From Marinobacter caseinilyticus (GTDB taxonomy: Bacteria; Pseudomonadota; Gammaproteobacteria; Pseudomonadales; Oleiphilaceae), in the NCBI RefSeq assembly GCF_011074955.1, contig NZ_WUQJ01000006.1:229528-293527 (forward strand): a stretch of DNA of 64,000 nucleotides, in the 5' to 3' direction. This document shows, piece by piece, positions 52,714 through 63,252 of this stretch. A program made the position numbers and the translations under genes. The notes beneath the pieces are model-generated. The model saw only the letters and a list, made by a program, of their open reading frames with translations, was not told where the DNA came from and ran no database searches. Positions within the stretch are counted from its first letter, which is position 1, and the number at the start of each line of letters is the position of its first letter.

Positions 52714-54132
52714 ATGCTCTGGCTTTATATCCATTTTCCAAATCTGTTGCTGGAATGCGTTAGCCGCGATACCAATGATCAGCGTCCTCTGGTGATATCA
52801 GAGGGCTGGCAAGGTAACGTATACCAGGCAAGCCCCAAAGCACAGCAGGGTGGCGTGCGCCCGGGTATGCGGCTTAAAACCGCAGTCAACCTTGTGCCAG
52901 AACTGGCAATCATCGAGATGGATGCCTTGTTTGAACAACAAGCGCTTGAGGCACAGGCACGCTGGCTATATCGGCAAGCCGCCCATATCAGTCTGCATCC
53001 TCCCAGTGGTTTATTGGCCGAGGTCACTAGCCTAAAACGACTTCATGGCGGCCTCCGGCCCCTATGGCAAAGGCTGGAGCATGAAATCAGGCGCCGGGCG
53101 CTCACGGGACAGATCGCAACGGGACTTACACCGGGCGCGGCCCAGTGCCTGGCTCAAACCAATGCCGGCACATGCACGGAGGACGCCGACATTCTTACCC
53201 GGAACATGCAAGCCCTGGGCATTGAAATGGCCGGATTATCCGCAAAAGCCACCAACCGGTTAGCCAAGTTGGGCTTGCTCACCCTCGGCGATGTTTTCAA
53301 GCTCTCCAGCCATGACATCGCCCGACGACTGGAACCTGAAACCCTTCATCGCCTGCAACAAATACAGGGAACACGCCCTGACCTCCAAACTTACTGGCAG
53401 CCACCCCATCGCTTTTATCAGCGCATAGACTTTGCCTACGATATAGAGCACAGCACTGGCCTGTTATTTCCACTTCAACGGGCACTGGCAGAGCTGGAAG
53501 CCGACTTGCAATGGCGACAACAGGATACCGACCACCTGAACCTGTCCTTCCACCACCGCAATCGTGCGGATACTTCCCTGGCTCTCCGCACCGCAGGCCC
53601 TGAGCACCGCAGCACTGAGTTTCTGGCGCTGGCCAGAATACGGCTCGAGCAATTAAATCTGGACGCCCCCACTCAGGCAATGACACTGACGGTCAGCCGC
53701 TTTATACCCCGCCAACACACGACAGCAGTTGATCTTCTTGGTTCTGGCCCCTGCCCTGACGAGGCTTGGCAGTCACTCATCAGCCGTCTCCAGGCAAGAC
53801 TCGGCGAACAGGCCATCCGCACCCTGACGTGTTATCCAGACCATCGCCCTGAAAAGGCCTGGGCACCACGGACACTCGAAAGAACCGCCAAACCTGACGT
53901 TATCAATGGTTCTGACCTGCCCCATCGTCCGCTCTGGCTGCTTCGCTCGCCCCAGACTCTTCATAGCCCTCCCCGTGTCTGGCTGTCAGGACCGGAGCGC
54001 ATCAGTGGAGGCTGGTGGGATGGTGAGCGGGTACAGCGCGATTACTACATTGCCCTACTGCCATCGGGTCAATTGGCCTGGTTGTTTCGAGATGCGGGCG
54101 GTGGCTGGTTTATCCACGGCTGGTTCGGTTAG
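52714..54132 (+). CDS. imuB: Y-family polymerase-like protein ImuB
   Basis: A 472-residue Y-family homologue without polymerase activity that links ImuA, DnaE2 and the beta clamp. The N-terminus 'LWLYIHFPNLLLECVS' has the Y-family strand but lacks the catalytic aspartates of DinB ('hiDmD'), as is normal for ImuB. Middle part: helix-hairpin-helix 'LGLLTLGDVFKLSSHDIARRL' and the little-finger region. Near the end 'LPHRPLWLLRSPQTL' resembles the clamp-binding segment. It starts two bases after imuA and ends seven bases before dnaE2. Confidence 0.95.
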   Translation: MLWLYIHFPNLLLECVSRDTNDQRPLVISEGWQGNVYQASPKAQQGGVRPGMRLKTAVNLVPELAIIEMDALFEQQALEAQARWLYRQAAHISLHPPSGLLAEVTSLKRLHGGLRPLWQRLEHEIRRRALTGQIATGLTPGAAQCLAQTNAGTCTEDADILTRNMQALGIEMAGLSAKATNRLAKLGLLTLGDVFKLSSHDIARRLEPETLHRLQQIQGTRPDLQTYWQPPHRFYQRIDFAYDIEHSTGLLFPLQRALAELEADLQWRQQDTDHLNLSFHHRNRADTSLALRTAGPEHRSTEFLALARIRLEQLNLDAPTQAMTLTVSRFIPRQHTTAVDLLGSGPCPDEAWQSLISRLQARLGEQAIRTLTCYPDHRPEKAWAPRTLERTAKPDVINGSDLPHRPLWLLRSPQTLHSPPRVWLSGPERISGGWWDGERVQRDYYIALLPSGQLAWLFRDAGGGWFIHGWFG

Positions 54133-54139
54133 CACCAAC

Positions 54140-57100
54140 ATGTCCTACGCCGAACTGTATTGCCATAGTAACTTCACCTTCCTGACCGGCGCCTCACACC
54201 CGCAAGAGCTGGCTGAACGGGCCATGGAGTTAGGCTACCGGGCTCTGGCCATCACCGATACCTGTTCGGTTGCGGGGATTCCCCGAGCCTGGGCGGCGCT
54301 GAAAGACAGCTCAGTAAAACTGATTACCGGCAGCCACTTTCAGATTCGCCAGCACCCTGACAGCATGACTGCCGACATTGTTCTGCTCGCCCGTGACCGC
54401 GTCGGTTACGGGCAGCTTTGCCGGTTGATCACCACTGCCAGGCGACGCGCGCCCAAGGGGCAATACCTGCTGACGGCAGAAGACCTGAGCCTTCACGACC
54501 TGAGTCACTGCCTCTGCCTCTGGGCTCCGCGCTGTTTATACCGACACGCTTGCGAAACGGCTCATGCCTGCGGCCAGTGGCTGAAACATCACTTTGACGG
54601 TCGGTTATGGCTGGCTGCCCATCGCGCCCTGGAGGATCGCGAAGAAGACCATCTCCAGCAGCTTCAAACGCTGGCCAGCAGCCTCAACTGTCCGATTACC
54701 GCGGTCGGTCATGTCCACACCCATCGCCGTGACCGTCAACCCATGCAGGATGTACTGACCGCCATCAGGCATGGCTGCTCCGTGGAAATGGCAGGCAAGC
54801 ACCTGTTTCAGAATGGCGAGCGGCACCTCAGGCCCCTGCCCGTACTCGAACGCCTATACCCCAGGGGCTGGCTGTCGGAATCTGTTGTCATAGCCGACCT
54901 CTGCTCTTTTGAACCCGGCTCACTGCGCTACGAATACCCCCCGGATCTGGTACCCGACGGCGTGAGTCCCGCCGTCCATTTGCTACAACTGACCCAAACA
55001 GGCGAGCAAAGACGCTTCCCCGATGGCACCCCTAAACCGATTCGAGCACTCATACAGAAAGAGCTGGCACTGATTTCGGAGATGCATTACGAACATTACT
55101 TCCTGACGATCCACGACATCGTCAATTTTGCACGCCAACAGGGCATCCTCTGTCAGGGCCGCGGTTCGGCCGCGAACTCGGCGGTTTGCTATTGCCTGGG
55201 TATTACCGAGGTAGACCCACGCAAAGTCGAACTGCTGTTTGAGCGGTTTATCTCCAAAGACCGGAACGAGCCACCCGACATTGACGTGGATTTCGAACAT
55301 GAGCGCCGGGAAGAAGTCATTCAATACATTTATCGACGCTACTCCCGGGAACGTGCCGCGTTGGCGGCGACGGTCATACGTTACCGTCCACGCAGCGCTA
55401 TCCGGGACGTTGGTAAAGCCCTGGGCTTTGATCCTGTGCTGATCGAGCAACTATTGAACGGCATTGACTGGCGCGACCGAGAGACCGACTGGCGTCAGCA
55501 GATACTCGACAAAAAACTGACGCGCAAGGCCCGGGTGGCGAATCAGTTTTTTACCCTGGTCAATACCTTACTGGGGTTTCCCAGACACCTGTCCCAGCAT
55601 GTCGGTGGTTTCGTCATCAGCGCCGGACCGCTCGCCGAGTTAGTCCCGGTGGAAAACGCCGCCATGCAAGACCGCACCGTCATCCAGTGGGACAAGGATG
55701 ACCTGGAGAGCCTGGGGTTGATGAAAGTGGATGTGCTGGCCCTGGGCATGTTGTCCGCCATTCGTAAAGCGCTAGACCTGATCAGTGCCGAAAAAGGCCA
55801 CCGCTTCAGTATGCAGGATGTACCCACAGAAGATCCCTTGGTCTATAAAATGTTGCAGGCGGGCGACAGCGTTGGGGTATTTCAGGTCGAATCCCGAGCT
55901 CAGATCAATATGCTGCCGCGCCTGAAACCGGAGACCTATTACGACCTGGTGATTGAAGTTGCTATTGTGCGGCCAGGGCCGATCCAAGGCGATATGGTGC
56001 ACCCCTATTTACGCCGAAAGCATGGTCTGGAGCCGGTCAGCTATCCCAGCGACGCCATCCGAGGTGTCCTTGAGCGGACACTCGGGGTTCCGATTTTCCA
56101 GGAGCAGGTCATCAAACTGGCCATGGTTGCGGCCGGGTTCAGTGCTGGTGAAGCGGACCAATTGCGCCGTGCCATGGCGGCCTGGAAGGCTCATGGGGAC
56201 ATGTCGCCCTTTCGGGACAAACTGGTTCACGGCATGCTGGATAGGGGTCATGATGCTGACTTTGCGGAACGACTTTACAAGCAAATCTGCGGTTTCGGTG
56301 GCTATGGGTTTCCCGAATCCCATGCCGCCAGCTTTGCCTTACTGGTTTATGTGTCGGCATGGATCAAGCGTCATCATGCCCCGGCTTTTTATTGCGCCCT
56401 ACTGAACAGTCAGCCCATGGGTTTTTATTCGCCCTCCCAATTACTGCAGGACGCCAAACGGCATCATGTCTTTGTGCTGGCACCGGATATCAATCACAGT
56501 CACTGGGATCACACCCTGGAGCAACCGGGTGGAGCATTGCGACTGGGCCTTCGCCTGCTTCGAGGCTTGTCAAAACAGGCCGGCCAACAAGTTGTTACTC
56601 GGCGGCCCAGCGGAGGTTACCGCAGTCTGTCTGAACTTCGTCAAATCACCGGCCTGCCCCCCCGCGACCTTGAAATCTTAGCCGGCGCCAACGCCCTGAA
56701 CTGCCTGGACCTTGACCGGCGCCAGGCCTACTGGCAACTGCTAGGCCACCAGACACCTGCAGCTCTGTTTATCAACGACCACCCGCACGAGTATGAAACT
56801 GACCCTCGCGTACCACTACCGGCGCTCACCGAAGGCCAAAGCGCCCTCGAAGATTATGCCTCCCAAGGCCTGACGCTGGGCCGGCACCCGGTCGACATAT
56901 TGAGAAGCCAAGGCCACTTTCAGCGCTGCGTAAGCGCACAGGATCTGCTTGAAGCCGAATCCGGCCGACCGGTTCAGGTGGTGGGCCTGGTCACCGGCAG
57001 ACAACGACCCGGGTCGGCGTCGGGTGTTACCTTTGTGACCCTGGAAGATGAAACCGGAAATATCAATGTCGTGGTCTGGCTGGATACCGCCCGCCGTCAG

Positions 57101-57247
57101 CGACAGCCACTGCTAACGGCGCAATTGCTGCATGTGAAAGGCATTCTTGAACGCGATGGCGGCATTGCCCATGTGATGGCGGGCAAACTTTCGGATTTAA
57201 GCCACTTGATCCGTAACCTGAAAGTGCCTTCAAGGGACTTTCATTAA
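54140..57247 (+). CDS. dnaE2: error-prone DNA polymerase DnaE2 (ImuC)
   Basis: A 1035-residue C-family polymerase for SOS mutagenesis. The PHP domain begins 'MSYAELYCHSNFTFLTGASHPQELAERAMELGYRALAITD', with the altered first motif typical of DnaE2 rather than DnaE1. Catalytic aspartates are in 'PPDIDVDFEHERREEVIQYIYRRY'; the fingers have 'QHVGGFVISAGPL' and 'FQVESRAQINMLPRLKPETYYDLVIEVAIVRPGPIQG'; an OB-fold nucleic-acid-binding end ('GLVTGRQRPGSASGVTFVTLEDETGNINVVVW') closes it. The ATG at 54140 follows the imuB stop by seven bases; longer frames overlap imuB. Terminated at 57394-57428. Confidence 0.97.
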   Translation: MSYAELYCHSNFTFLTGASHPQELAERAMELGYRALAITDTCSVAGIPRAWAALKDSSVKLITGSHFQIRQHPDSMTADIVLLARDRVGYGQLCRLITTARRRAPKGQYLLTAEDLSLHDLSHCLCLWAPRCLYRHACETAHACGQWLKHHFDGRLWLAAHRALEDREEDHLQQLQTLASSLNCPITAVGHVHTHRRDRQPMQDVLTAIRHGCSVEMAGKHLFQNGERHLRPLPVLERLYPRGWLSESVVIADLCSFEPGSLRYEYPPDLVPDGVSPAVHLLQLTQTGEQRRFPDGTPKPIRALIQKELALISEMHYEHYFLTIHDIVNFARQQGILCQGRGSAANSAVCYCLGITEVDPRKVELLFERFISKDRNEPPDIDVDFEHERREEVIQYIYRRYSRERAALAATVIRYRPRSAIRDVGKALGFDPVLIEQLLNGIDWRDRETDWRQQILDKKLTRKARVANQFFTLVNTLLGFPRHLSQHVGGFVISAGPLAELVPVENAAMQDRTVIQWDKDDLESLGLMKVDVLALGMLSAIRKALDLISAEKGHRFSMQDVPTEDPLVYKMLQAGDSVGVFQVESRAQINMLPRLKPETYYDLVIEVAIVRPGPIQGDMVHPYLRRKHGLEPVSYPSDAIRGVLERTLGVPIFQEQVIKLAMVAAGFSAGEADQLRRAMAAWKAHGDMSPFRDKLVHGMLDRGHDADFAERLYKQICGFGGYGFPESHAASFALLVYVSAWIKRHHAPAFYCALLNSQPMGFYSPSQLLQDAKRHHVFVLAPDINHSHWDHTLEQPGGALRLGLRLLRGLSKQAGQQVVTRRPSGGYRSLSELRQITGLPPRDLEILAGANALNCLDLDRRQAYWQLLGHQTPAALFINDHPHEYETDPRVPLPALTEGQSALEDYASQGLTLGRHPVDILRSQGHFQRCVSAQDLLEAESGRPVQVVGLVTGRQRPGSASGVTFVTLEDETGNINVVVWLDTARRQRQPLLTAQLLHVKGILERDGGIAHVMAGKLSDLSHLIRNLKVPSRDFH

Positions 57248-57393
57248 CCCATAAATGCGCACCTCGGGTGCGTGTTAAGGCATCGATTTTGTGGGCTGTC
57301 TCCGAAGATTGCTGCTACAAAAAACCCTTTGACGGCAGAGGGCGACACTCCGGATGAACCTAGCCGTGTTTTCCGCTCAGGCGCTATATACAA

Positions 57394-57428
57394 AAAAGCC
57401 CCCGTGGACGAATCCACGGGGGCTTTTC
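57394..57428. terminator. bidirectional terminator between dnaE2 and oadB
   Basis: A perfect 15-base stem, AAAAGCCCCCGTGGA with TCCACGGGGGCTTTT, around a four-base loop. The T-rich ends work on both strands, so it can stop the SOS cassette on the plus strand and oadGAB on the minus strand. Confidence 0.95.
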
Positions 57429-57503
57429 TAATCACGTCAGTACTGTTAGCACTACTCATCAATACCACTGCCAGTACTACGGGCTACTGGTATGGCCCCA
57501 GCC

Positions 57504-58826
57504 TTAACCCAGCAGTTTGATCATCACACCAGCGGCGACCGCCGAGCCGATAACACCGGCTACGTTCGGCCCCATGGCGTGCATCAGCAGGAAGTTCTGG
57601 GGGTTAGCGTCCAGACCGACCTTGTTGGAGACTCGGGCTGCCATAGGCACTGCTGACACACCGGCCGAACCAATCAATGGATTGATCTGCTCTTTGCTGA
57701 AAACATTCAGCAACTTCGCCATCAGAACACCGCACGCCGTACCCACACAAAACGCTGCCATACCCAAGAGCAGGATACCCAGCGTTTGCAAGTCCAGGAA
57801 CTTGTCTGCCCCCAGCTTGGAGCCAACGGACAGCCCCAGGAAGATGGTGACAATGTTGATCAGGGCATTCTGGGAGGTATCACTCAGACGCTCAACCACA
57901 CCACATTCACGCATCAAATTACCGAAGCAGAACATACCAAGCAGCGGCGCTGCATCGGGTAGAAACAACACAACCGCCATCAACACCACCAACGGAAAGA
58001 CAATTTTCTCTTTCTTGCTGACGGCGCGGAGCTGGGACATCTTGATGGCCCGCTCTTTCTGTGAGGTCAGTGCCTTCATAATCGGAGGCTGGATCATTGG
58101 CACCAAGGCCATGTAGGAATAAGCCGCCACCGCAATCGCACCCAGCAGGTGTGGTGCCAGGATACTGGACACATAGATTGAGGTCGGACCGTCCGCACCA
58201 CCAATAATACCAATGGCTGCAGCTTCCATAATGGTGAAATCCATCACGCCGGTCATATCGAGCAGGGCCGCACCAATCACGGTGCCAAAGATACCGAACT
58301 GCGCAGCCGCGCCGAGAAGCAAAGTCTTGGGATTTGACAGCAATGGTCCGAAGTCGGTCATCGCACCCACACCCATAAAGATGACCAGGGGCGCTACCCC
58401 GCTGGCGATGGATACGCTGTAGAAGTTGTACAGCATGCCATTGGTGTAACCCAGTGTCTGGGCCAACACATTGACTTGCTGAACCACATCGTAGCTTCCC
58501 AGCTTGTAGGCATGCTTGAAAGCGTCCAGGACTTCCGGCGTAACCGACTGACCCGCTTGATACGACACATCCAGAATGCCGGCCAATGCTGCCAACACTT
58601 CGGGCTTGGCAAAGTGGATCGCATTTTCAGCAGCCGAAAGCGCAAGGCCGGCTTCCGGAATATTCGCGAGAATGCCGCCAAAACCAATCGGCACCAGCAG
58701 CAATGGCTCAAACCCCTTGCGAATAGCAAGGAACAACAGCAACAGGCCGACGCAGATCATAAAGAACTGGCCGCCCGAAAGATTGAACAGGCCACTACCC
58801 GTCCACAACGTCAATAATTTATCCAT
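57504..58826 (-). CDS. oadB: oxaloacetate decarboxylase beta subunit, sodium pump
   Basis: A 440-residue inner-membrane subunit that decarboxylates the carboxybiotin carried by OadA and exports sodium. It has about nine to eleven hydrophobic helices, and the family segments '[41 protein letters not shown]', '[24 protein letters not shown]' (conserved Asp) and '[23 protein letters not shown]'. It follows oadA by 13 bases as the last gene of oadGAB. The start ATG is at 58826. Confidence 0.96.
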   Translation of the reverse strand: MDKLLTLWTGSGLFNLSGGQFFMICVGLLLLFLAIRKGFEPLLLVPIGFGGILANIPEAGLALSAAENAIHFAKPEVLAALAGILDVSYQAGQSVTPEVLDAFKHAYKLGSYDVVQQVNVLAQTLGYTNGMLYNFYSVSIASGVAPLVIFMGVGAMTDFGPLLSNPKTLLLGAAAQFGIFGTVIGAALLDMTGVMDFTIMEAAAIGIIGGADGPTSIYVSSILAPHLLGAIAVAAYSYMALVPMIQPPIMKALTSQKERAIKMSQLRAVSKKEKIVFPLVVLMAVVLFLPDAAPLLGMFCFGNLMRECGVVERLSDTSQNALINIVTIFLGLSVGSKLGADKFLDLQTLGILLLGMAAFCVGTACGVLMAKLLNVFSKEQINPLIGSAGVSAVPMAARVSNKVGLDANPQNFLLMHAMGPNVAGVIGSAVAAGVMIKLLG

Positions 58827-58839
58827 GGAATGCTGGCCC

Positions 58840-60630
58840 TTATGCGATTGTCAGCATTTCATCATCAACGGCAACCGCATCGCCGACCTTGATGAAGACT
58901 TCTCCGACCGTACCGGCTTTTGGCGCACGGACTTCGGTTTCCATTTTCATGGCTTCGAGGATGATCAGTACATCGCCCTCTTCAACGATATCGCCAGGCG
59001 ACACCTCCACCCTGAAAATATTACCGCCCAATGGTGCCAAAACCGGCTCGCCATCGCCGGCAGGAGCAGGAGCAGCAAGTGCGGTCGCACCCCCAGCACT
59101 TCCTTTGGACTCAATGGCGCTGATCTCACCGCCTTCGGTGACTGCAACCACGTATTCTTTGTTACTGACGGTCACGGTATAGGTCTCAGGCCCACCTTTC
59201 TTGGCAGGCACGGAACCTGCGACCGCATCTTCAGCTGTCGGCACCGGCTCGAACGCATCCGGGTTACCACGGTTTTCAAGAAACTTGAGACCAATCTGTG
59301 GAAACAGGGCATAAGTGAGCACATCGTCCACTTCCTGGTCCGCCAGTTTGATGTTCTTCTCACCCGCCAGTTTTTTGAGCTCGGTGGTCAGCTTGTCCAT
59401 TTCTGCTTCAATGAGGTCGGCCGGACGACAGGTCACCGGCTTCTTGCCATCAAGAACGCGTTCTTGCAGCTCTTTATTGAAGTCGGCAGGCGCCGAACCG
59501 TATTCGCCCTTCAGGACGGCGGCGGTTTCCTTGGAGATCGACTTATAGCGTTCGCCGGTCAGAACGTTCAAGACCGCCTGGGTGCCAACAATCTGCGACG
59601 TTGGCGTCACAAGTGGAATAAAACCAAGATCTTCACGCACCTTCGGGATTTCAGCCAGAACCTGGTCGAACTTATCCGCGGCGTTCTGCTCCCTCAGCTG
59701 GCTTTCCATATTGGTCAGCATGCCGCCGGGCACCTGAGCCGTCAGGATGCGGGAATCGACACCACGCAAGCTGCCTTCAAACTTGGCGTATTTCTTACGA
59801 ACTTCGCGGAAATAGCCGGCTATGTCTTCCAGCAGGTTAAGGTCCAGCCCGGTATCCCGATCAGTACCTTCCAGAATGGCAACCACAGACTCGGTGGGTG
59901 AGTGACCGTAGGTCATACTCATGGAAGAAATCGCGGTATCAACGTTATCAATACCCGCTTCAGCGGCCTTGAGTGCTGTCGCAGTCGACATGCCGGTAGT
60001 GGCGTGACACTGCATATGAACCGGCACTTTCAGTTCTTTTTTGAGACGTGTTACCAAATCAAAGGCAACGTAAGGCTTAAGCAGGCCAGCCATATCCTTG
60101 ATGGCAATGGAATCGGCGCCCATCGATTCAATGGTTTTCGCCAACTCGACCCACATTTCGACAGTGTGTACCGGGCTCACGGTGTAGGAAATTGTGCCCT
60201 GGGCATGTTTGCCTGTCTTCTTGACGGCTTTGATCGCCGTATCCAGGTTACGCGGGTCATTCATCGCGTCGAAAATACGAAACACATCCACGCCGTTTTC
60301 AGCGGCACGATGGACAAAGCGCTCAACCACATCGTCTGCGTAATGCCGATAGCCCAGCAGGTTTTGGCCGCGAAGAAGCATTTGCTGCGGCGTGTTTGGC
60401 ATTGCCTTCTTTAATTGGCGAATGCGATCCCATGGATCCTCGCCCAAATACCGGATGCAGGAGTCAAATGTGGCACCACCCCAGGATTCCAGTGACCAGA
60501 AACCGACTTGATCGAGTTTCTCTGCAATGGGGAGCATGTCGTCCAGGCGCATGCGCGTGGCCAGGAGGGATTGGTGTGCGTCACGTAAAATGACGTCCGT
60601 TATCCCTAATGGTTTCTTTGTGTCTGTCAT
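58840..60630 (-). CDS. oadA: oxaloacetate decarboxylase alpha subunit (biotin)
   Basis: A 596-residue carboxyltransferase. The TIM barrel holds the metal-binding residues '[22 protein letters not shown]', '[13 protein letters not shown]' and '[17 protein letters not shown]' (two histidines). A linker of Pro/Ala/Gly leads to the biotinyl domain near 530-596 with the biotinylated lysine in '[24 protein letters not shown]'. It takes CO2 from oxaloacetate and hands it to OadB. Middle gene of oadGAB, 42 bases behind oadG. Confidence 0.97.
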   Translation of the reverse strand: MTDTKKPLGITDVILRDAHQSLLATRMRLDDMLPIAEKLDQVGFWSLESWGGATFDSCIRYLGEDPWDRIRQLKKAMPNTPQQMLLRGQNLLGYRHYADDVVERFVHRAAENGVDVFRIFDAMNDPRNLDTAIKAVKKTGKHAQGTISYTVSPVHTVEMWVELAKTIESMGADSIAIKDMAGLLKPYVAFDLVTRLKKELKVPVHMQCHATTGMSTATALKAAEAGIDNVDTAISSMSMTYGHSPTESVVAILEGTDRDTGLDLNLLEDIAGYFREVRKKYAKFEGSLRGVDSRILTAQVPGGMLTNMESQLREQNAADKFDQVLAEIPKVREDLGFIPLVTPTSQIVGTQAVLNVLTGERYKSISKETAAVLKGEYGSAPADFNKELQERVLDGKKPVTCRPADLIEAEMDKLTTELKKLAGEKNIKLADQEVDDVLTYALFPQIGLKFLENRGNPDAFEPVPTAEDAVAGSVPAKKGGPETYTVTVSNKEYVVAVTEGGEISAIESKGSAGGATALAAPAPAGDGEPVLAPLGGNIFRVEVSPGDIVEEGDVLIILEAMKMETEVRAPKAGTVGEVFIKVGDAVAVDDEMLTIA

Positions 60631-60672
60631 CGTGTCAGCCTTCTGTTAAAAGGTTCTATTTCGTGTGCCGGA

Positions 60673-60924
60673 TCACTTCTTGTGGCGCGACCGGTATTGT
60701 GCAATTGCCTTTTTAATGGCTTCAGCTGTACCAGGGTCGACTGGCGTAGGTGCTGATGATCTTGCACGCGTTGTACGTGCCGGGATTACCGGCTCCGGCG
60801 AGGAATACCGGGAAATGAGTTTTGACATAATCAGCGTGGCGAACACGAGGATTATCAGGAAGGAGAATACAAACCCCATACCTGCAATCATCAGATCGAC
60901 CGCCTGTGACATCAGCTCATTCAT
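60673..60924 (-). CDS. oadG: oxaloacetate decarboxylase gamma subunit
   Basis: An 83-residue membrane subunit that assembles the OadA/OadB complex. One hydrophobic helix (about residues 12-33, 'MIAGMGFVFSFLIILVFATLIMSKLI') is followed by a basic, Pro/Arg-rich cytoplasmic tail. The frame stays open to 60978, but 'MNELMSQAVDL' at 60924 with AAGGTAG upstream matches the family. First gene of oadGAB; the order G-A-B is standard. Confidence 0.93.
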   Translation of the reverse strand: MNELMSQAVDLMIAGMGFVFSFLIILVFATLIMSKLISRYSSPEPVIPARTTRARSSAPTPVDPGTAEAIKKAIAQYRSRHKK

Positions 60925-61118
60925 AAATGGGCTACCTTGACTAGTTGTTTGATTTTCCCCGGTTCGTCGGGCTTGCAAATCAAGACCCAGACCGATTCGG
61001 GGGGCAAAATCCTGCGTAATTTACCGTCTTACGCATTTATGAGCAACCAAATCAATTGATATAGATCGCACCATAAACCGTCAGAAGTCTCAATTCTGTG
61101 TTATGTCCGCCAACATTT

Positions 61119-62492
61119 TTACACCATTCGTACTCTGAATTTTCGGCCTTTAATCTTCCCGGCCTCAAGTCGCTTCAGGGCCTGCTTGGCCACATCCCGG
61201 TTGATGGCAACGAAACATTGAAACTCGAACAGATCAATCTTGCCAACGGCTGCGCCATCAAGCCCCGCATCGCCGGTCAATGCGCCGAGTATATCCCCGG
61301 GCCTGACTTTGTCTTTTCTGCCGCCCGCTATGCATAAAGTTCTCTTGGCCGGCTGAACCGGGCGATCCGTCACCCCGAGTAACTGACCGGTATCGCCCCA
61401 CACCAGGGCATTCACGCCGACACTCTCCAATCGATTGACCCGATGGCCCTGGGCCGGTGTACAGAATGTGACCGCCTTACCCTTCTCGCCGGCACGCCCG
61501 GTGCGCCCAACACGATGGGTATGAATTTCAGAATCCCGCGCTGGCTCAACATTGACCACCAAGGGCAACGATTTGATGTCCAGCCCCCTGGCAGCCACAT
61601 CGGTCGCGATCAGTATCGCGCAGCTTTGATTGGCAAACTGCGCCAGCACCGCATCCCGATCTTTCTGGTCCAGATCACCGTGCAAAGCCAGCGCACTGAA
61701 CCCTCGATCGTTGAGTGCGCCGGCAATGTCATCGCACTGCTGTTTGGTGGTGCAGAAAGCAATACAGGACGCGGGCTGATGCTCAGATAGAAGAGCCGCC
61801 AATGCGTCTGTTTGTTGTCCGGGCTGGAGTTCAAAAAACATTTCGTCGATGTCAGGGGCGGACTCGGAGTCAGAAACCCGGACATCGACCGGGTCATTCT
61901 GGAAGGCTTCGCTCAGGCTACGAATCGCCGACGGCCAGGTTGCCGAGAACAACAGCGTTTGTCGCTGCGAAGGGAGCTGCGACAAAATGTCGTTAATGGA
62001 TTCGCTGAACCCCATGTCCAGCATCCGGTCCGCCTCGTCCAGAACCAGGGTTTTCAGTTTGTCCAACACCAGCGTGCCCTTGCGCAAATGGTCTTGTACC
62101 CGCCCCGGAGTGCCCACAACCAAGTGCGCACCATGACTCAACGAACCAATTTGAGGACCGATCGCAACCCCGCCGCACAAGGTGATAATTTTGACATTGT
62201 CACGCGCACGGGCAAGTTCTCGCAGAGCCTTGGCGACCTGGTCAGCCAACTCCCGTGTTGGGCATAGCACAAGCCCCTGAACCGCAAAGTGCCGCACATT
62301 CAGCCGCTCAATCAGCCCAATACCGAAAGCCGCCGTTTTACCACTGCCGGTTTTGGCCATTGCGATCACATCGTCACCGGCCAATACGGGCGGAATACTG
62401 GCGCCCTGCACCGCTGTCGGTTGCTGATAACCAAGTCGGCCAAGATTGGTGAGCATGGCGGGCGAAAGCCCTAATTCATTGAAAGACGGCAT
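61119..62492 (-). CDS. dbpA: DEAD-box RNA helicase DbpA
   Basis: A 457-residue ATP-dependent helicase that acts on 23S rRNA hairpin 92 during large-subunit assembly. Helicase motifs are intact: 'MAKTGSGKTAAFG', 'PTRELA', 'GTPGRVQDH', 'VLDEADRMLDMGF', 'FSATWPSAI', 'DVAARGLDI' and 'HRVGRTGRAG'. The C-terminal DbpA-specific RNA-binding domain ('GRKDKVRPGDILGALTGDAGLDGAAVGKIDLFEFQCFVAI') is complete, which separates it from other DEAD-box proteins. Divergent from the DUF2058 gene; oadGAB follows 195 bases behind on the same strand. Confidence 0.97.
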   Translation of the reverse strand: MPSFNELGLSPAMLTNLGRLGYQQPTAVQGASIPPVLAGDDVIAMAKTGSGKTAAFGIGLIERLNVRHFAVQGLVLCPTRELADQVAKALRELARARDNVKIITLCGGVAIGPQIGSLSHGAHLVVGTPGRVQDHLRKGTLVLDKLKTLVLDEADRMLDMGFSESINDILSQLPSQRQTLLFSATWPSAIRSLSEAFQNDPVDVRVSDSESAPDIDEMFFELQPGQQTDALAALLSEHQPASCIAFCTTKQQCDDIAGALNDRGFSALALHGDLDQKDRDAVLAQFANQSCAILIATDVAARGLDIKSLPLVVNVEPARDSEIHTHRVGRTGRAGEKGKAVTFCTPAQGHRVNRLESVGVNALVWGDTGQLLGVTDRPVQPAKRTLCIAGGRKDKVRPGDILGALTGDAGLDGAAVGKIDLFEFQCFVAINRDVAKQALKRLEAGKIKGRKFRVRMV

Positions 62493-62599
62493 AGCGAATC
62501 CTGAACAATTAAGCGGCTGGTCCCGAATGGGACAATCTGTGCGTATACTACCTCATCACAGCGATAGCCGTCTGGCATAAGAGGAGAAAGCGAACCATT

Positions 62600-63136
62600 A
62601 TGGCGTCACTACAGGATCAATTGATGAAAGCGGGCCTGGCCGATGAGAAAAAAGCCAACGCCATCAAGAAAGAGAAGCACAAGCAGCGGAAACAGCAGCC
62701 CAAAGGGACCGTTCAACCCAACGAAACCCAGATACGGGCCCAGCAGTCTCGTGCCGAGAAGGCAGACAGGGATCGAAAATTAAATCTTGAACGTCAACAA
62801 GCGGCCGAACGCAAAGCCGTGCAAGCCCAGATACGCCAGTTGGTTCAGACCAATCGCCTTGATCGAAGGGGTGGCGAGACCGCCTACCAGTTCGTGCACG
62901 ATAAAAAAATAAAAAAAATATATGTTGATGAAACCATGCTGGACCAACTCTCGAGGGGTCGCCTGGCGGTGGTTTACATCAACGAAGCCTATGAACTGGT
63001 TGCCGAAGGCGTTGCACGCAAGATCATGGACCGCGACCCCACTGCAGTCCTCGTTTTACATGAGCGTCAGAAAGACGATGAAGCCACAGATGATCCTTAC
63101 GCTGACTACGAAATCCCCGACGACCTTATGTGGTGA
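62600..63136 (+). CDS. DUF2058 family protein (YaiL-like)
   Basis: A 178-residue soluble protein of the DUF2058 family. The N-terminal half is a highly charged Lys/Gln-rich helix ('KKEKHKQRKQQPKG', 'RAEKADRDRKLNLERQQAAERKAVQAQIRQLVQTNRLDR') that probably forms a coiled coil and may bind nucleic acid. The C-terminal half ('AYQFVHDKKIKKIYVDETMLDQLSRGRLAVVYINEAYELVAEGVARKIMDRDP') is the globular domain. Function is not established. Transcribed divergently from dbpA, with TATACT (62544-62549) as a likely -10 and AGAGGAG as ribosome site. Confidence 0.88.
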   Translation: MASLQDQLMKAGLADEKKANAIKKEKHKQRKQQPKGTVQPNETQIRAQQSRAEKADRDRKLNLERQQAAERKAVQAQIRQLVQTNRLDRRGGETAYQFVHDKKIKKIYVDETMLDQLSRGRLAVVYINEAYELVAEGVARKIMDRDPTAVLVLHERQKDDEATDDPYADYEIPDDLMW

Positions 63137-63192
63137 TCTGCAGCTTTCAAACAAATAGAGATTGGCAAGTGCATCCAAACGCGTTTGTGACG

Positions 63193-63239
63193 AGTAATGG
63201 TATTGAGGGTGGCGAGCAAGCATCCCAATAACCATTACT
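63193..63239 (+). promoter_or_regulatory. long hairpin in the leader of the CHRD-domain gene
   Basis: AGTAATGGT (63193-63201) pairs perfectly with ACCATTACT (63231-63239). Further pairs continue inward (ATTG/CAAT, GGGTG/CATCC with small bulges) to a nine-base loop. The GGAG ribosome site begins two bases after the stem, so folding could protect the mRNA 5' region or tune translation. Confidence 0.6.
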
Positions 63240-63252
63240 TGGAGAACACAGC

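Noticed and set aside
57257..57273. Hairpin CGCACC-TCG-GGTGCG directly behind dnaE2 as its terminator
   Set aside because: No T-run follows; the strong terminator is 130 bases further on.
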